The notes under the pieces are model-generated. The model was given only the letters and a program-made list of their open reading frames with translations. It made no database searches and was not told the DNA's origin. DNA of 64,000 nucleotides from CAWGXZ01 sp963826695 (GTDB lineage Bacteria > Pseudomonadota > Gammaproteobacteria > Burkholderiales > Burkholderiaceae_C), in NCBI GenBank assembly GCA_963826695.1, contig CAWGXZ010000006.1:124001-188000 (forward strand), read 5' to 3'. Made by a program: the position numbers and the translations under genes. Below, one piece after another: positions 17,895 to 25,914 of the stretch; the stretch's first letter is position 1; every line of letters begins with the position of its first letter.

Positions 17895-19397
17895 TCAGGC
17901 CGGGTCGCCGGGTGCGGCGACCGCGTCGAACGACAGACGCGCCTGTGCGACGCGCCCGACCTGCTTGCGGACAACCGCCCGGATTGCCGACCAAACCTCG
18001 GCATCGCCATCGGAACGCTTGCGCAGCTGGGCGAATGCGCGCTGGCAGGCCTTGCGGTCGCTCTCGTCCCACCCTGAAACGGCAAGCCCTTCGGCCTGGA
18101 GCGTGGCGATCAGGCCCGGCGCGTCGATCGTCACCCGGTCGCGCCGCGCATGCGGGCGGTGGACGACATAGGCCAGCGTTGCGAGCGCGCGGTCGAGCAG
18201 GATCCAGGGGAAGTTCAGCGCCGTGTAGGGGCCGACCGACAGCGCCTCGCCGCTGAAGCGCAGCCGCTCGGGCAGCAACATGCGCAGCGGCCGCGGCATG
18301 CGGTCGTCGGCGAGCCCCACGCCCAGCTCGGGGCGCTGCTTGCCGACCGCATAGGCGCCGGCCGCGCCGATCGCCGCGCCGATCGCCGTCCCCGCCAGCA
18401 GCGTGTGGCCGGCGGTGATGGCATCGGCGCCCGCACCGACGGCCGCGCCGGCCGCCGCCCCGGCAGTCACCAGCTGCCCGGCCTTGAGACCCAGCAGCTG
18501 CCAGGTCGACTCGCTGAACAGGTCGTCGCCGAACAGCGTTTCGGCGTTTCCCGCCGCGCTCACCAGATGGTGCGAGAACAGCGCAATGATCTCGCCATGC
18601 GCCCGCGCCTCGAGCGCGCCGATGGCGGCCATGTAGCGCGCTTTCAGGGCCTCGGCGGCGGCGGCGCGCTGCACGGCGTCGTCCCCGGCAAGCGCCGACT
18701 TTTCCTGGTGCGCCAGGCATTCGGCGACCAGCTCGGCAATCCGCTCGGCAGCCTCGTCGAGCCGGGCATTCCAGTCGGCCTGCAGCAGCGCCACCGCCTG
18801 CAGCAGCTGCGGCTTCCACGCCTGCTCGATGCCGGCAAGCGTCTCGAGCAGCTCGACGCGGTCGGCGTAGCTGGCACGCTGCGCATTGAATTCGCGAACC
18901 GCGTTGAAGTGCAGGCCCAGCCGGCGCTTCCAGGCGGTGACATGGTCGTCGGCGCCGGTGCGGTTGATGATCGCCAGGCGCGGCGCGCCGGTCAGGCGCA
19001 GCAGCTCCATCTCGCAGGCGTGGATGTCGAGCACCGGCCGCGAGCCGTCGACCACGTAGATCAGCCCGGCGCCCTCCAGCAGCGGCGCGAACAGGCGGCA
19101 TTCGGCGTCGAACGCCGGGTCGCGGCGATGGCGCTCGATGAAGTCGCGCAGCGCCTGCAGCGGATCGGCCGGCTCGCCGGCAGCGCGCAGGTCGGCCAGC
19201 GCTTCGCGCGCGTTCTGGAAACCGGGCGTGTCGTAGAAGACGAACAGCTCGCCGAGCGAGAAGCGCTGCGCCTCGACGGTTTCGCCGGGCATCCGCGACA
19301 CGCGCACGCTGTCGTCCTCGGCCAGCGTCGAGACGACCGACGACTTGCCGTGGTTGACCGCACCGACGACGGCGAAAGCCGGAACGCCGCCGTTCAT
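17895..19397 (-). CDS. Dynamin/Era-like membrane GTPase (DUF3482 family)
   Basis: A 500-residue GTPase. The P-loop is GAVNHGKSS (about residues 12-20), G3 is DTPG near 57, and the base-specificity motif is degenerate (INRTG in place of NKxD). The middle and C-terminal parts include Gly/Ala-rich membrane-inserting helices (GAAAGAAVGAGADAITAG, GTAIGAAIGAAGAYAVG). The ATG at 19397 overlaps the DUF2868 stop (ATGA). The pair DUF2868 + GTPase is widespread in beta- and gammaproteobacteria and probably acts at the inner membrane; the biological role is not known. Confidence 0.85.
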   Translation of the reverse strand: MNGGVPAFAVVGAVNHGKSSVVSTLAEDDSVRVSRMPGETVEAQRFSLGELFVFYDTPGFQNAREALADLRAAGEPADPLQALRDFIERHRRDPAFDAECRLFAPLLEGAGLIYVVDGSRPVLDIHACEMELLRLTGAPRLAIINRTGADDHVTAWKRRLGLHFNAVREFNAQRASYADRVELLETLAGIEQAWKPQLLQAVALLQADWNARLDEAAERIAELVAECLAHQEKSALAGDDAVQRAAAAEALKARYMAAIGALEARAHGEIIALFSHHLVSAAGNAETLFGDDLFSESTWQLLGLKAGQLVTAGAAAGAAVGAGADAITAGHTLLAGTAIGAAIGAAGAYAVGKQRPELGVGLADDRMPRPLRMLLPERLRFSGEALSVGPYTALNFPWILLDRALATLAYVVHRPHARRDRVTIDAPGLIATLQAEGLAVSGWDESDRKACQRAFAQLRKRSDGDAEVWSAIRAVVRKQVGRVAQARLSFDAVAAPGDPA

Positions 19398-20867
19398 GAC
19401 CACCGCTCGAGTCCGACGTCGAGTTGCTGGATGGCGATGAAGCGCCGCCAGATGGCGTAGCGCTCCTCGTCGACCGACGGCGCGTCGCCGCGGGTATCGC
19501 CGCACAGCAGCACCACCACCTCGATCGGCGCCGCGGCAGCCGCCACCGCGCGCAGGAAGTTCGCCACCGCGACGATCGGGTCGCGGCCGGCGGGCGCCAC
19601 CACGACCACGGCCGACGGCATGCGCGGCCCCTGCCGCAGCGCCGGCAGGACGCCGGCAGCGGCATGGCGGTCGTCGATGCGGACCGGCACGGCCTGCGCG
19701 AGCTGCCAGCCGAAGCGGCCCTGCAGCGCGTTGCGCAGCCGCTCGTCGGAGAGCGTCATCTCCTCGGACAGCAGCACGAAGCACGGCTCGCCCGGCGACG
19801 GTGCTTCGCGGGGTGCCGGGCCGGAACCCGCCGGCAACACCGCCGTACCCCCGCGCGTGAGGACCAGCGAGCCGCGCAGCCGGCGCCAGAGCGCATTCGA
19901 ATCGGGATCGGTGAAGTCGATCGTGCGCAATTGCCGGCGCAGCGCGCCGACGGCGGCGGCCAGCAACAGCGCGCGCAGCAGCAGGCCGTAGCAGGTGATC
20001 GCAAGGACGAGGAACGGCCACCAGGAACGCGCCGCGCCCGAGGCAAGCGTCAGCGCGCCCTGTCCCTGCGCGTAGCGCGTGGCGCGAATCTCGTCGAGCG
20101 ACGGCCGGGCACCCGGTGCAAACCCGCTCCACGGCGCGGCGATCACGGTGACGGCGCGGTGCACGTGCTGCGGCTCGATGTCGTAGGTCGACTGCCAGCC
20201 GAAACGCAGCTCGGCAAACGGCAGGTGCACCAGCAGCATCGCGCCCAGCAGGCCGAGATTGAAGGCCACCGCGAACTGCTGCATCAGGATGATGGCCGGC
20301 CACTTCAGCAGGCCGCCGCGAAGCCGGCCGCGCTGGTGCAGCTTCGCCAGCGCCGCGTGCAACGCATCGCGGCGCGACGCGCCGAGGCGACGCATCGAGC
20401 GGGTCGCGGCCGAGAGCGCGCCTGCGACCATTGCCCGCAGCGGCGCCAGGTCGACCCCGAACCGGCCGAGCGCCCACCCCAGGGCGGCAAGCGCAAGCAG
20501 CAGCGCCTGCAGCCCGACGGTCCAGAGAAGGAACATCAACGCATTGACCGGCTCGCCACCGCCCGGCGCAAGCAGGCTGCCCGCGAGCGCCGCGCCGCCG
20601 AAAAATCCCAGCGCCACCGCGCCCGCCCGCAGGCTGCGGCGCCCGAGTTCGTACGACGCACCGGCCGATAGCGCCGCCTCGTCCCGCCGCGCCTGCAGCC
20701 AGGCACGAAAGACGGTCCGGCGATCGTTCAGTGCAGCCGCGTCGACGCGCGGCCGGACCCGGGTCTCGTAAAGGCGCCGGTCTTCGTCGACGCTGGAAGG
20801 CGACGCCAGCAGCTGTTCGAAATCGGCAAGGTCGGCAATCGTCCAGGCTGCGACGGGCTCGGGCATC
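19394..20867 (-). CDS. DUF2868 multi-pass membrane protein
   Basis: A 490-residue protein with hydrophobic pairs at about residues 76-150 (AVALGFFGGAALAGSLLAP, FLLWTVGLQALLLALAALG), 200-225 (ILMQQFAVAFNLGLLGAML) and 285-310 (FLVLAITCYGLLLRALLLAA), then a cytosolic C-terminal domain with a nucleotide-hydrolase-like look. The start chosen is ATG 20867 (MPEPVAAWTIADLADFEQL), where the acidic N-terminal helix of the family begins; the longer frame upstream is not family-like. It is translationally coupled to the GTPase gene. Confidence 0.82.
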
Positions 20868-21181
20868 GCGGGAGGATACGCGCGCCGAACCCGGCCCCGG
20901 CGCCCGCCGGCACGCACGCGTTGCGCACACCTGAACCCGCCTCCCGCCGACCCCTGTTCGCCCGGTCGATCCATCGCAGGTCGCGAATCTTCAGGTCGGC
21001 GATCAACATGACCATCATCTGGCGGCGGCGAAGTTTCGCCGAGCATCGGCAGGGAGACTGCACGGGCAGGATCCAGGCGCTACGCGTGAACTAAGCGCAG
21101 CGACGAGGCCTTGTCCTACAGACCGCCGACATTGGGACGCGTTACTAGAGTGCCGAATTTTCGGCTCTGAAGGAACCTGCC
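20868..21181. other. Intergenic region with first copy of a 47-bp repeat
   Basis: A 314-bp gap between the divergent DUF2868 gene and the small exported protein gene. It holds repeat copy 1 (20946-20992) and, close to the next ATG, GGAACC-type ribosome binding sequence. No gene is supported. Confidence 0.5.
20946..20992. repeat. 47-bp direct repeat, copy 1
   Basis: Begins GCCGACCCCTGTTCG and ends CGCGAATCTTC. It matches 21863-21909 at 46 of 47 positions (A versus G after CGATCC). On the minus strand both copies read as peptide KIRDLRxIDRANRG, so it could be an interspersed element or a decayed coding fragment. The copies flank the gene at 21182-21631. Confidence 0.85.
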
Positions 21182-21631
21182 ATGAAGAAGACTCTTCTTG
21201 CCTTTGCCGCCACGGCGCTGTTCGGCCTGCCCGGCGTAGCTTCGTTTGCGGCCTCGCACGTCGGTGGTGCAGCAATGTCCGCAGCCCCCGGCGCTACTGC
21301 CGCAAAGCCATCCATGCCTGCTGCAACACAGGCCGCTTCAGCCATGCCGGCGGGCTCGAAAGCCGACTTCTCTGGGACCAAGGCCGATTCAGAGGCTTTG
21401 GAGAAGAAGGCCGATGCCGACTTCAAGGCTGCCAAGGAAGCATGCGCATCGATGAAGGGCGCCGAGGAGCGAGCCTGCAAGCGCAAAGCCAGGGCGGAGC
21501 ATGAAGCCACCGAGGCGCGCGCGAAGGGCATCCACGAAATGGCCGAAGCGAAGACTGACAAGGAGCGCGCCAAGGTCCAGGCGAAGTACGAGAAGAAGAT
21601 CGCCGACGCTCAGGCCAAGGCCTCCAAGTAG
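21182..21631 (+). CDS. Small exported Lys/Ala-rich protein
   Basis: A 149-residue protein. A clear signal peptide (MKKTLLAFAATALFGLPG, cleavage near SFA-AS) is followed by an Ala/Pro/Met-rich linker (residues 25-60) and a charged helical part (residues 65-149) with many Lys, Ala and Glu (KADADFKAAKEACASMKGAE, KYEKKIADAQAKASK). Two cysteines in EACASMKGAEERACKRK could pair. Composition resembles PsiF-repeat and other helical periplasmic proteins, but I cannot assign a family with confidence. It is flanked on both sides by copies of a 47-bp repeat. Confidence 0.7.
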   Translation: MKKTLLAFAATALFGLPGVASFAASHVGGAAMSAAPGATAAKPSMPAATQAASAMPAGSKADFSGTKADSEALEKKADADFKAAKEACASMKGAEERACKRKARAEHEATEARAKGIHEMAEAKTDKERAKVQAKYEKKIADAQAKASK

Positions 21632-22083
21632 AACGCAGCAACGCAGCATCTCGCTGCGGCAAGACGGGATCACAAAGCGGCCGGTCCAGCACACGCGACG
21701 GTCGCTGCCGTATGGCGTCTGGTGGACTTCCTCGCCGGCGGGTCGGCCCGTTTTGGGCTTGCCTGTCGGCAGCACCCATTGGCGCGCTCGGTCGGCAGGC
21801 ATTCAACCGGTTCGCCGTGCTGGCAGCCGCGTAAGTCACCAGGACCTTGAACCTGGCATCCGGCCGACCCCTGTTCGCCCGGTCGATCCGTCGCAGGTCG
21901 CGAATCTTCGGGCCGAAGGCAAGCCCGGATAGGGTTGAACCCACTGCCCTTGCAAACATTCGCGGGCAAACTCGCTGCGCGGCAGAGGCCGCCCAGCCAG
22001 ACGCGCAGCCGCAGGTCGATGAAGCGGAGCGCATCCGACCCACCCAGCGGCAAACCGACGCCGCAAGCCCCAGAACCCACACC
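21632..22083. other. 452-bp intergenic region with second repeat copy
   Basis: Contains repeat copy 2 (21863-21909) and no supported gene. The plus-strand frame of the next gene is open from 21847, but that stretch overlaps the repeat and lacks a start with ribosome binding site. Confidence 0.5.
21863..21909. repeat. 47-bp direct repeat, copy 2
   Basis: Same orientation as the copy at 20946-20992, 917 bp further along, with a single mismatch. The preceding bases and the bases after CTTC differ between copies, so the repeat unit itself is well delimited. Confidence 0.85.
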
Positions 22084-23196
22084 ATGCCCCTGAATCCGCA
22101 GACTGCGTCCGTGCTGCCCCGCCCTGCCACGCACCCGGCCCGCTGCGCGCGAGCGTTGTCGACTGCCATCGCCCTGGCGTTCGCGACGCCGCTCGCATTC
22201 GGCCAGGCCCCCGCCGCGGCGCTGGCTGCGCGCGAGGTGCCGGCCAAGTCGCTGCCGGTGCCTTCGACCGTCAGCCCGCAGATGCAGAAGCTGATTGCCG
22301 CGCCGCTCACCGCGACCTGGAACGTCATCCCGAAGACGGCCGACGAGTGGAAGGCGCAGGTCAACGCGGGTGCGGCAACTGCGATGGCCGGACTGCCGGC
22401 ACTGCGCGCGGCGCTGGGCGTCAAGGTCGAGCCGGTGACGATCGACGGCGTCAAGGCGCACTGGGTCACGCCGGCAGAGATTCCGCCGGAGAACCGCAAC
22501 CGGCTGCTGGTCCATGTCCATGGCGGCTGCTTCGTCAGCTTTCCCGGCGAGTCGGGTACCGGCGAGGCGATCTTCATGGCCGGCTTCGGCCGCTTCAAGG
22601 TGCTGTCGGTCGACTACCGCATGCCGCCCGACCATCCGTACCCCGCGGCGCTCGACGATGCGATGACTGTCTGGAAAGCCGCCGCGAAGATGGTGCCGCC
22701 GAAGAACGCGGCGATCTTCGGCTCGTCGGCCGGCGGCAACCTGACGCTCGCCATGGTGCTGCGCGCCAAGCAGGACAAGCTGCCGCTGCCGGCAGCCATC
22801 GCCCCGGGAACGCCGATGTCGGACCTGACCCTGGCGGGCGATTCGTTCCGCACCAACGCGATGGTCGACAACGTGCTCGTCGCTCCCGACGTGAGCTGCG
22901 ACAAGCGCGCCGCGCTCTATACCAACGGCCGCGACCTGCGCGACCCGCTGCTCTCGCCGATCTTCGGCGACGTCAGCGGCTTCCCGCCGACCATCCTGAC
23001 CACCGGCACCCGCGACCTGCTGCTCAGCAACACCGTGCTGATGCACCGCAAGCTGCGCCGCGCCGGCGTCGAAGCGTCATTGCAGGTCTTCGAAGGCCAG
23101 TCGCACGCCCACTACTACCGCGACGTCGAAGCCCCCGAAACGCGCGAGGCGTTCGAGGAGATCGCGCGATTCTTCGACAGGCATTTGGGCAGGTAG
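22084..23196 (+). CDS. Exported alpha/beta hydrolase, hormone-sensitive-lipase type
   Basis: A 370-residue carboxylesterase. Residues 20-45 form a signal-like hydrophobic stretch (LSTAIALAFATPLAFGQAP). The oxyanion motif is HVHGGCFVSF (HGG), the nucleophile elbow IFGSSAGGNLTLA, the acid lies in TGTRDLLLSN and the histidine in GQSHAHYYRD. This is the esterase/lipase family IV pattern. ATG 22084 is selected because the signal peptide follows it. The mature protein probably acts in the periplasm or outside; the natural ester is unknown. Confidence 0.82.
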   Translation: MPLNPQTASVLPRPATHPARCARALSTAIALAFATPLAFGQAPAAALAAREVPAKSLPVPSTVSPQMQKLIAAPLTATWNVIPKTADEWKAQVNAGAATAMAGLPALRAALGVKVEPVTIDGVKAHWVTPAEIPPENRNRLLVHVHGGCFVSFPGESGTGEAIFMAGFGRFKVLSVDYRMPPDHPYPAALDDAMTVWKAAAKMVPPKNAAIFGSSAGGNLTLAMVLRAKQDKLPLPAAIAPGTPMSDLTLAGDSFRTNAMVDNVLVAPDVSCDKRAALYTNGRDLRDPLLSPIFGDVSGFPPTILTTGTRDLLLSNTVLMHRKLRRAGVEASLQVFEGQSHAHYYRDVEAPETREAFEEIARFFDRHLGR

Positions 23197-23595
23197 GGAC
23201 GGGGGGCGGGTGCCGGCGGTGCTGAGGGGTGGCAGGACCATCGGCAGAACGGTCGAGCGGAGTGGCTGGGTAGCCTGCAGGGGAGCGCCGAGGGAGCGGG
23301 GGCGGGAGTGACGGGTGGAGACTGGGCGCCCCCTCTCAGGTTCGTTGGGCGAATGACAGCTGCCGGCAAGAACGGTCTTCACTGGCCCTTCGATTCGGAT
23401 GTCTGCATTGCTCCTGGACCCCTGAACCTCGCCACTTCTCGTCAGACGATCGATCGCGGCAAGCGGGGCGCAAAAGAAGGCCCCAAATCGACGGGCACCA
23501 CTTCCCCATTTCCTGCTGGTCGAAGGATTGCAAATGCAACCGAGCAAATGGGCTTCTCGACCGAATGGAACCGAGCTCCTTGTGGCCCGCGGTTG
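23197..23595. other. 399-bp intergenic region at the left edge of the low-GC island
   Basis: No gene supported. GC content falls across this stretch toward the island. I found no integrase, tRNA or direct repeat that would mark an insertion site. Confidence 0.5.
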
Positions 23596-25797
23596 CTAGG
23601 CCTGCGAAGGAGGCTCCTCTTCATTTTCTGACTTGAGCAAGACGGCGAAGGCTCGCGCCATTGACATCGAGGCCTGCTCAAGGTCCATGGCGAATTGCGC
23701 AAACTGGAGCTTGCTGTCCATGATGTCGATGGACCGTGTCACCGGGAACATGGCGGCATGATGATGACCGACCACCGACTTTCCATCGAGGTAGTCGATC
23801 AGGTCATCCACCTGGAAAGTCTCAGTCCGCCAGAACCTTAGGGGCGACTCATCCACGCCACGGCCGATCTGCCCGCGTTTCAAAACGTTGATGAGTTCAT
23901 GTGCCTGCCGCACGGGATGCGCGCCAAACTTGTAGCCAGTGAAGAGGCGGTTTGCTGTTACTGTGCACGTATAGAGGCGCGACGCTGGCGGCACCGTCCA
24001 AGTCATTGCCTTGAAAAGGCGTGCTTGGTTGGCAGCGCTCGCGAGCCAGTCGGCGCGGATGTCCAGCTGCTTTTGGGAGGTCTCGAGCAGGTCGAAGCTG
24101 TTCCTCATCTCATGCGGCGAGCACGGGTGGTAAGCGTTCTTGCACTCGAAGATGAATAGAACGCCGTCCCGGTAGGCAAAGACGTCGGTCTCACGCTTTT
24201 TGCCGTCGATGTTGAATTCAAAGCTGTCCTTCGTGATGAAGCCGGCCTCCTTCAGGGCGGTGACAACAGCCGTCTGCATAGGATCATCCTTGGCATCAGT
24301 CTTTTTCCGGATGTTGCTCGCATACTGAATGCTGCGTACGAGGTTGGACTTGGCGATCACCGACGGCGCCGCGACGATGAACTTGCCCGGCGATGACACG
24401 GCGTGCAGAAACGGCTGGTACTGCAGGTCGACGTAGTCCTCGGAGTCCTCGGCCGAGCTGTCGCTCGTCAGCGACATTAGCGACATCAGTTCGGCGATCT
24501 TCTCCGGGGAAAGGATTTTTTCCAGCATGAGTTGCAGATCCTCGCTGCGCATGACCATTACCGTCGAGCGAAGGAGCAGTAAGCGCATCTGGACCTCATC
24601 CTTGACCGATTTGAGCTTCGCGTGAAAGGCCGTCTCGATCAGATTAAAGATCCGCTGCACCTTGATTACATCCATCGCAGTCAGCGTCTCGCTCACCGGA
24701 AGATACCCTGCTCCCTCGGGGTGGAAGTTGTCGAGGTGTGCGCCTAGAAGGAACGGAACTTCCTCTATGAAGGCGCTGTCCTGGCGCAGGGTCTCGAACA
24801 AATCTGGAACGTCGGGAATCGCGAAGACCAGTCGCGCAATTGGCTCCTCTTTCAGCGTCACGCAATTGAGTAGACCGGCCTCGAGGATCGCCTGCACGGC
24901 TTCGTTGAATGACGCCACCCTACGACGGCGGGCGTTCTCTTCGAGTGAGAGGTGAGCACGAATTGCCAGCTGCTGGTCAGTCTGTATGTAGCCGAGCCGA
25001 ACTGAGCGTTCGAAGTCGCTATCAATTGCGGACACGAGCACGCCACTGCCGGCGATCTCCGCCCTGTACGGCAAACCATCAATCATGACCTCCGCGTCGA
25101 TAAGCTCGTTCAGCGAGGCAGCGTCCGCGAGTAAGCTTTCATAGACGACCTCTTGGTTGCCGCTCGCGAGGTCGTCCGTGTAGTGAAAGGCGTTGCGCCG
25201 GATACCGAGCTCTGCTCTGAACATCATGTAGAGGCGGGAGAATGCCGATGCCAGCTCGGTGGCGGACCAGTGCTGAATCGAGCCCGAGTTTTCGGCGCGG
25301 TCGCCTGGCCAGTGGACCGCGAATGTGTAGTTCACGATGGACAGCAGCGTCTTAAGACCGAGGCTGCGCCTAACGTTCAAACGGCTGATGATCCCGCCCT
25401 TAAGTTGTTTTGCCGGCGCAGCTAGCTGCAAGAGCGCACTGACTGATTTCAGATACTTGAGGCGCAGGGGCTGAGCATTCAGATCGGTTGCCAACTCCAG
25501 TGCCGCGTCAACGACCTTTTTGAGGCAGCCTGCATGGAAGCCATAGCGCGACGCCCTGAACACGCCTTCCTTTCGCATCTTTGTGATCGAATCGTCCGGA
25601 GCCAACAGAACCAGTGCCAGAACTGTCGCCACAGCTGTCTTGTGGTCGCTGCTACCGAGAAGCCCGGGAAGCGCGTCGAGCACCGCACGCCTCTCAGACT
25701 TCGTGGTCGTAGGCTTCTCAGCCTCTTTGGCGGCCTGGACTAGGTCGGGCAGCGTCTTGTTCTTTTTCAGCGCTTCGATGCAGTCCGATAGGTTCAT
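23596..25797 (-). CDS. Large protein with C-terminal PD-(D/E)xK nuclease-like domain
   Basis: A 733-residue protein I cannot assign to a named family. Residues 1-480 are mainly helical. Around 508-560 a restriction-endonuclease-like core appears: helix TAVVTALKEAGF, strand DSFEFNIDGKKRETD with Asp538, then VLFIFECKN with Glu551 and Lys553, the D...ExK pattern. A conserved-looking tail follows (TANRLFTGYKFGAHPVRQ). The acidic C-terminus is SENEEEPPSQA. The gene is the third in a same-strand set with a helical-repeat protein and a PIN-type protein, 117 bp after the former. Base composition is visibly lower in GC than the flanking genes, consistent with horizontal gain. A role in nucleic-acid cleavage is inferred. 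Confidence 0.7.
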   Translation of the reverse strand: MNLSDCIEALKKNKTLPDLVQAAKEAEKPTTTKSERRAVLDALPGLLGSSDHKTAVATVLALVLLAPDDSITKMRKEGVFRASRYGFHAGCLKKVVDAALELATDLNAQPLRLKYLKSVSALLQLAAPAKQLKGGIISRLNVRRSLGLKTLLSIVNYTFAVHWPGDRAENSGSIQHWSATELASAFSRLYMMFRAELGIRRNAFHYTDDLASGNQEVVYESLLADAASLNELIDAEVMIDGLPYRAEIAGSGVLVSAIDSDFERSVRLGYIQTDQQLAIRAHLSLEENARRRRVASFNEAVQAILEAGLLNCVTLKEEPIARLVFAIPDVPDLFETLRQDSAFIEEVPFLLGAHLDNFHPEGAGYLPVSETLTAMDVIKVQRIFNLIETAFHAKLKSVKDEVQMRLLLLRSTVMVMRSEDLQLMLEKILSPEKIAELMSLMSLTSDSSAEDSEDYVDLQYQPFLHAVSSPGKFIVAAPSVIAKSNLVRSIQYASNIRKKTDAKDDPMQTAVVTALKEAGFITKDSFEFNIDGKKRETDVFAYRDGVLFIFECKNAYHPCSPHEMRNSFDLLETSQKQLDIRADWLASAANQARLFKAMTWTVPPASRLYTCTVTANRLFTGYKFGAHPVRQAHELINVLKRGQIGRGVDESPLRFWRTETFQVDDLIDYLDGKSVVGHHHAAMFPVTRSIDIMDSKLQFAQFAMDLEQASMSMARAFAVLLKSENEEEPPSQA

Positions 25798-25914
25798 GAC
25801 TTACCTAGGGCGTCATCGGCCCAAATAGCATCGAACATCCACAGTTCCCACTGGGCGGACCGCCATGCAGTGCGGAGAAGTTCATACTGATCGTGAGGCC
25901 TACCGCAACACCGG

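Noticed and set aside
17881..17896. GACGCC-TCGC-GGCGTC hairpin between convergent genes as a terminator
   Set aside because: There is no T-run on either side and it overlaps the stop codon of the GTPase gene; too weak to call.
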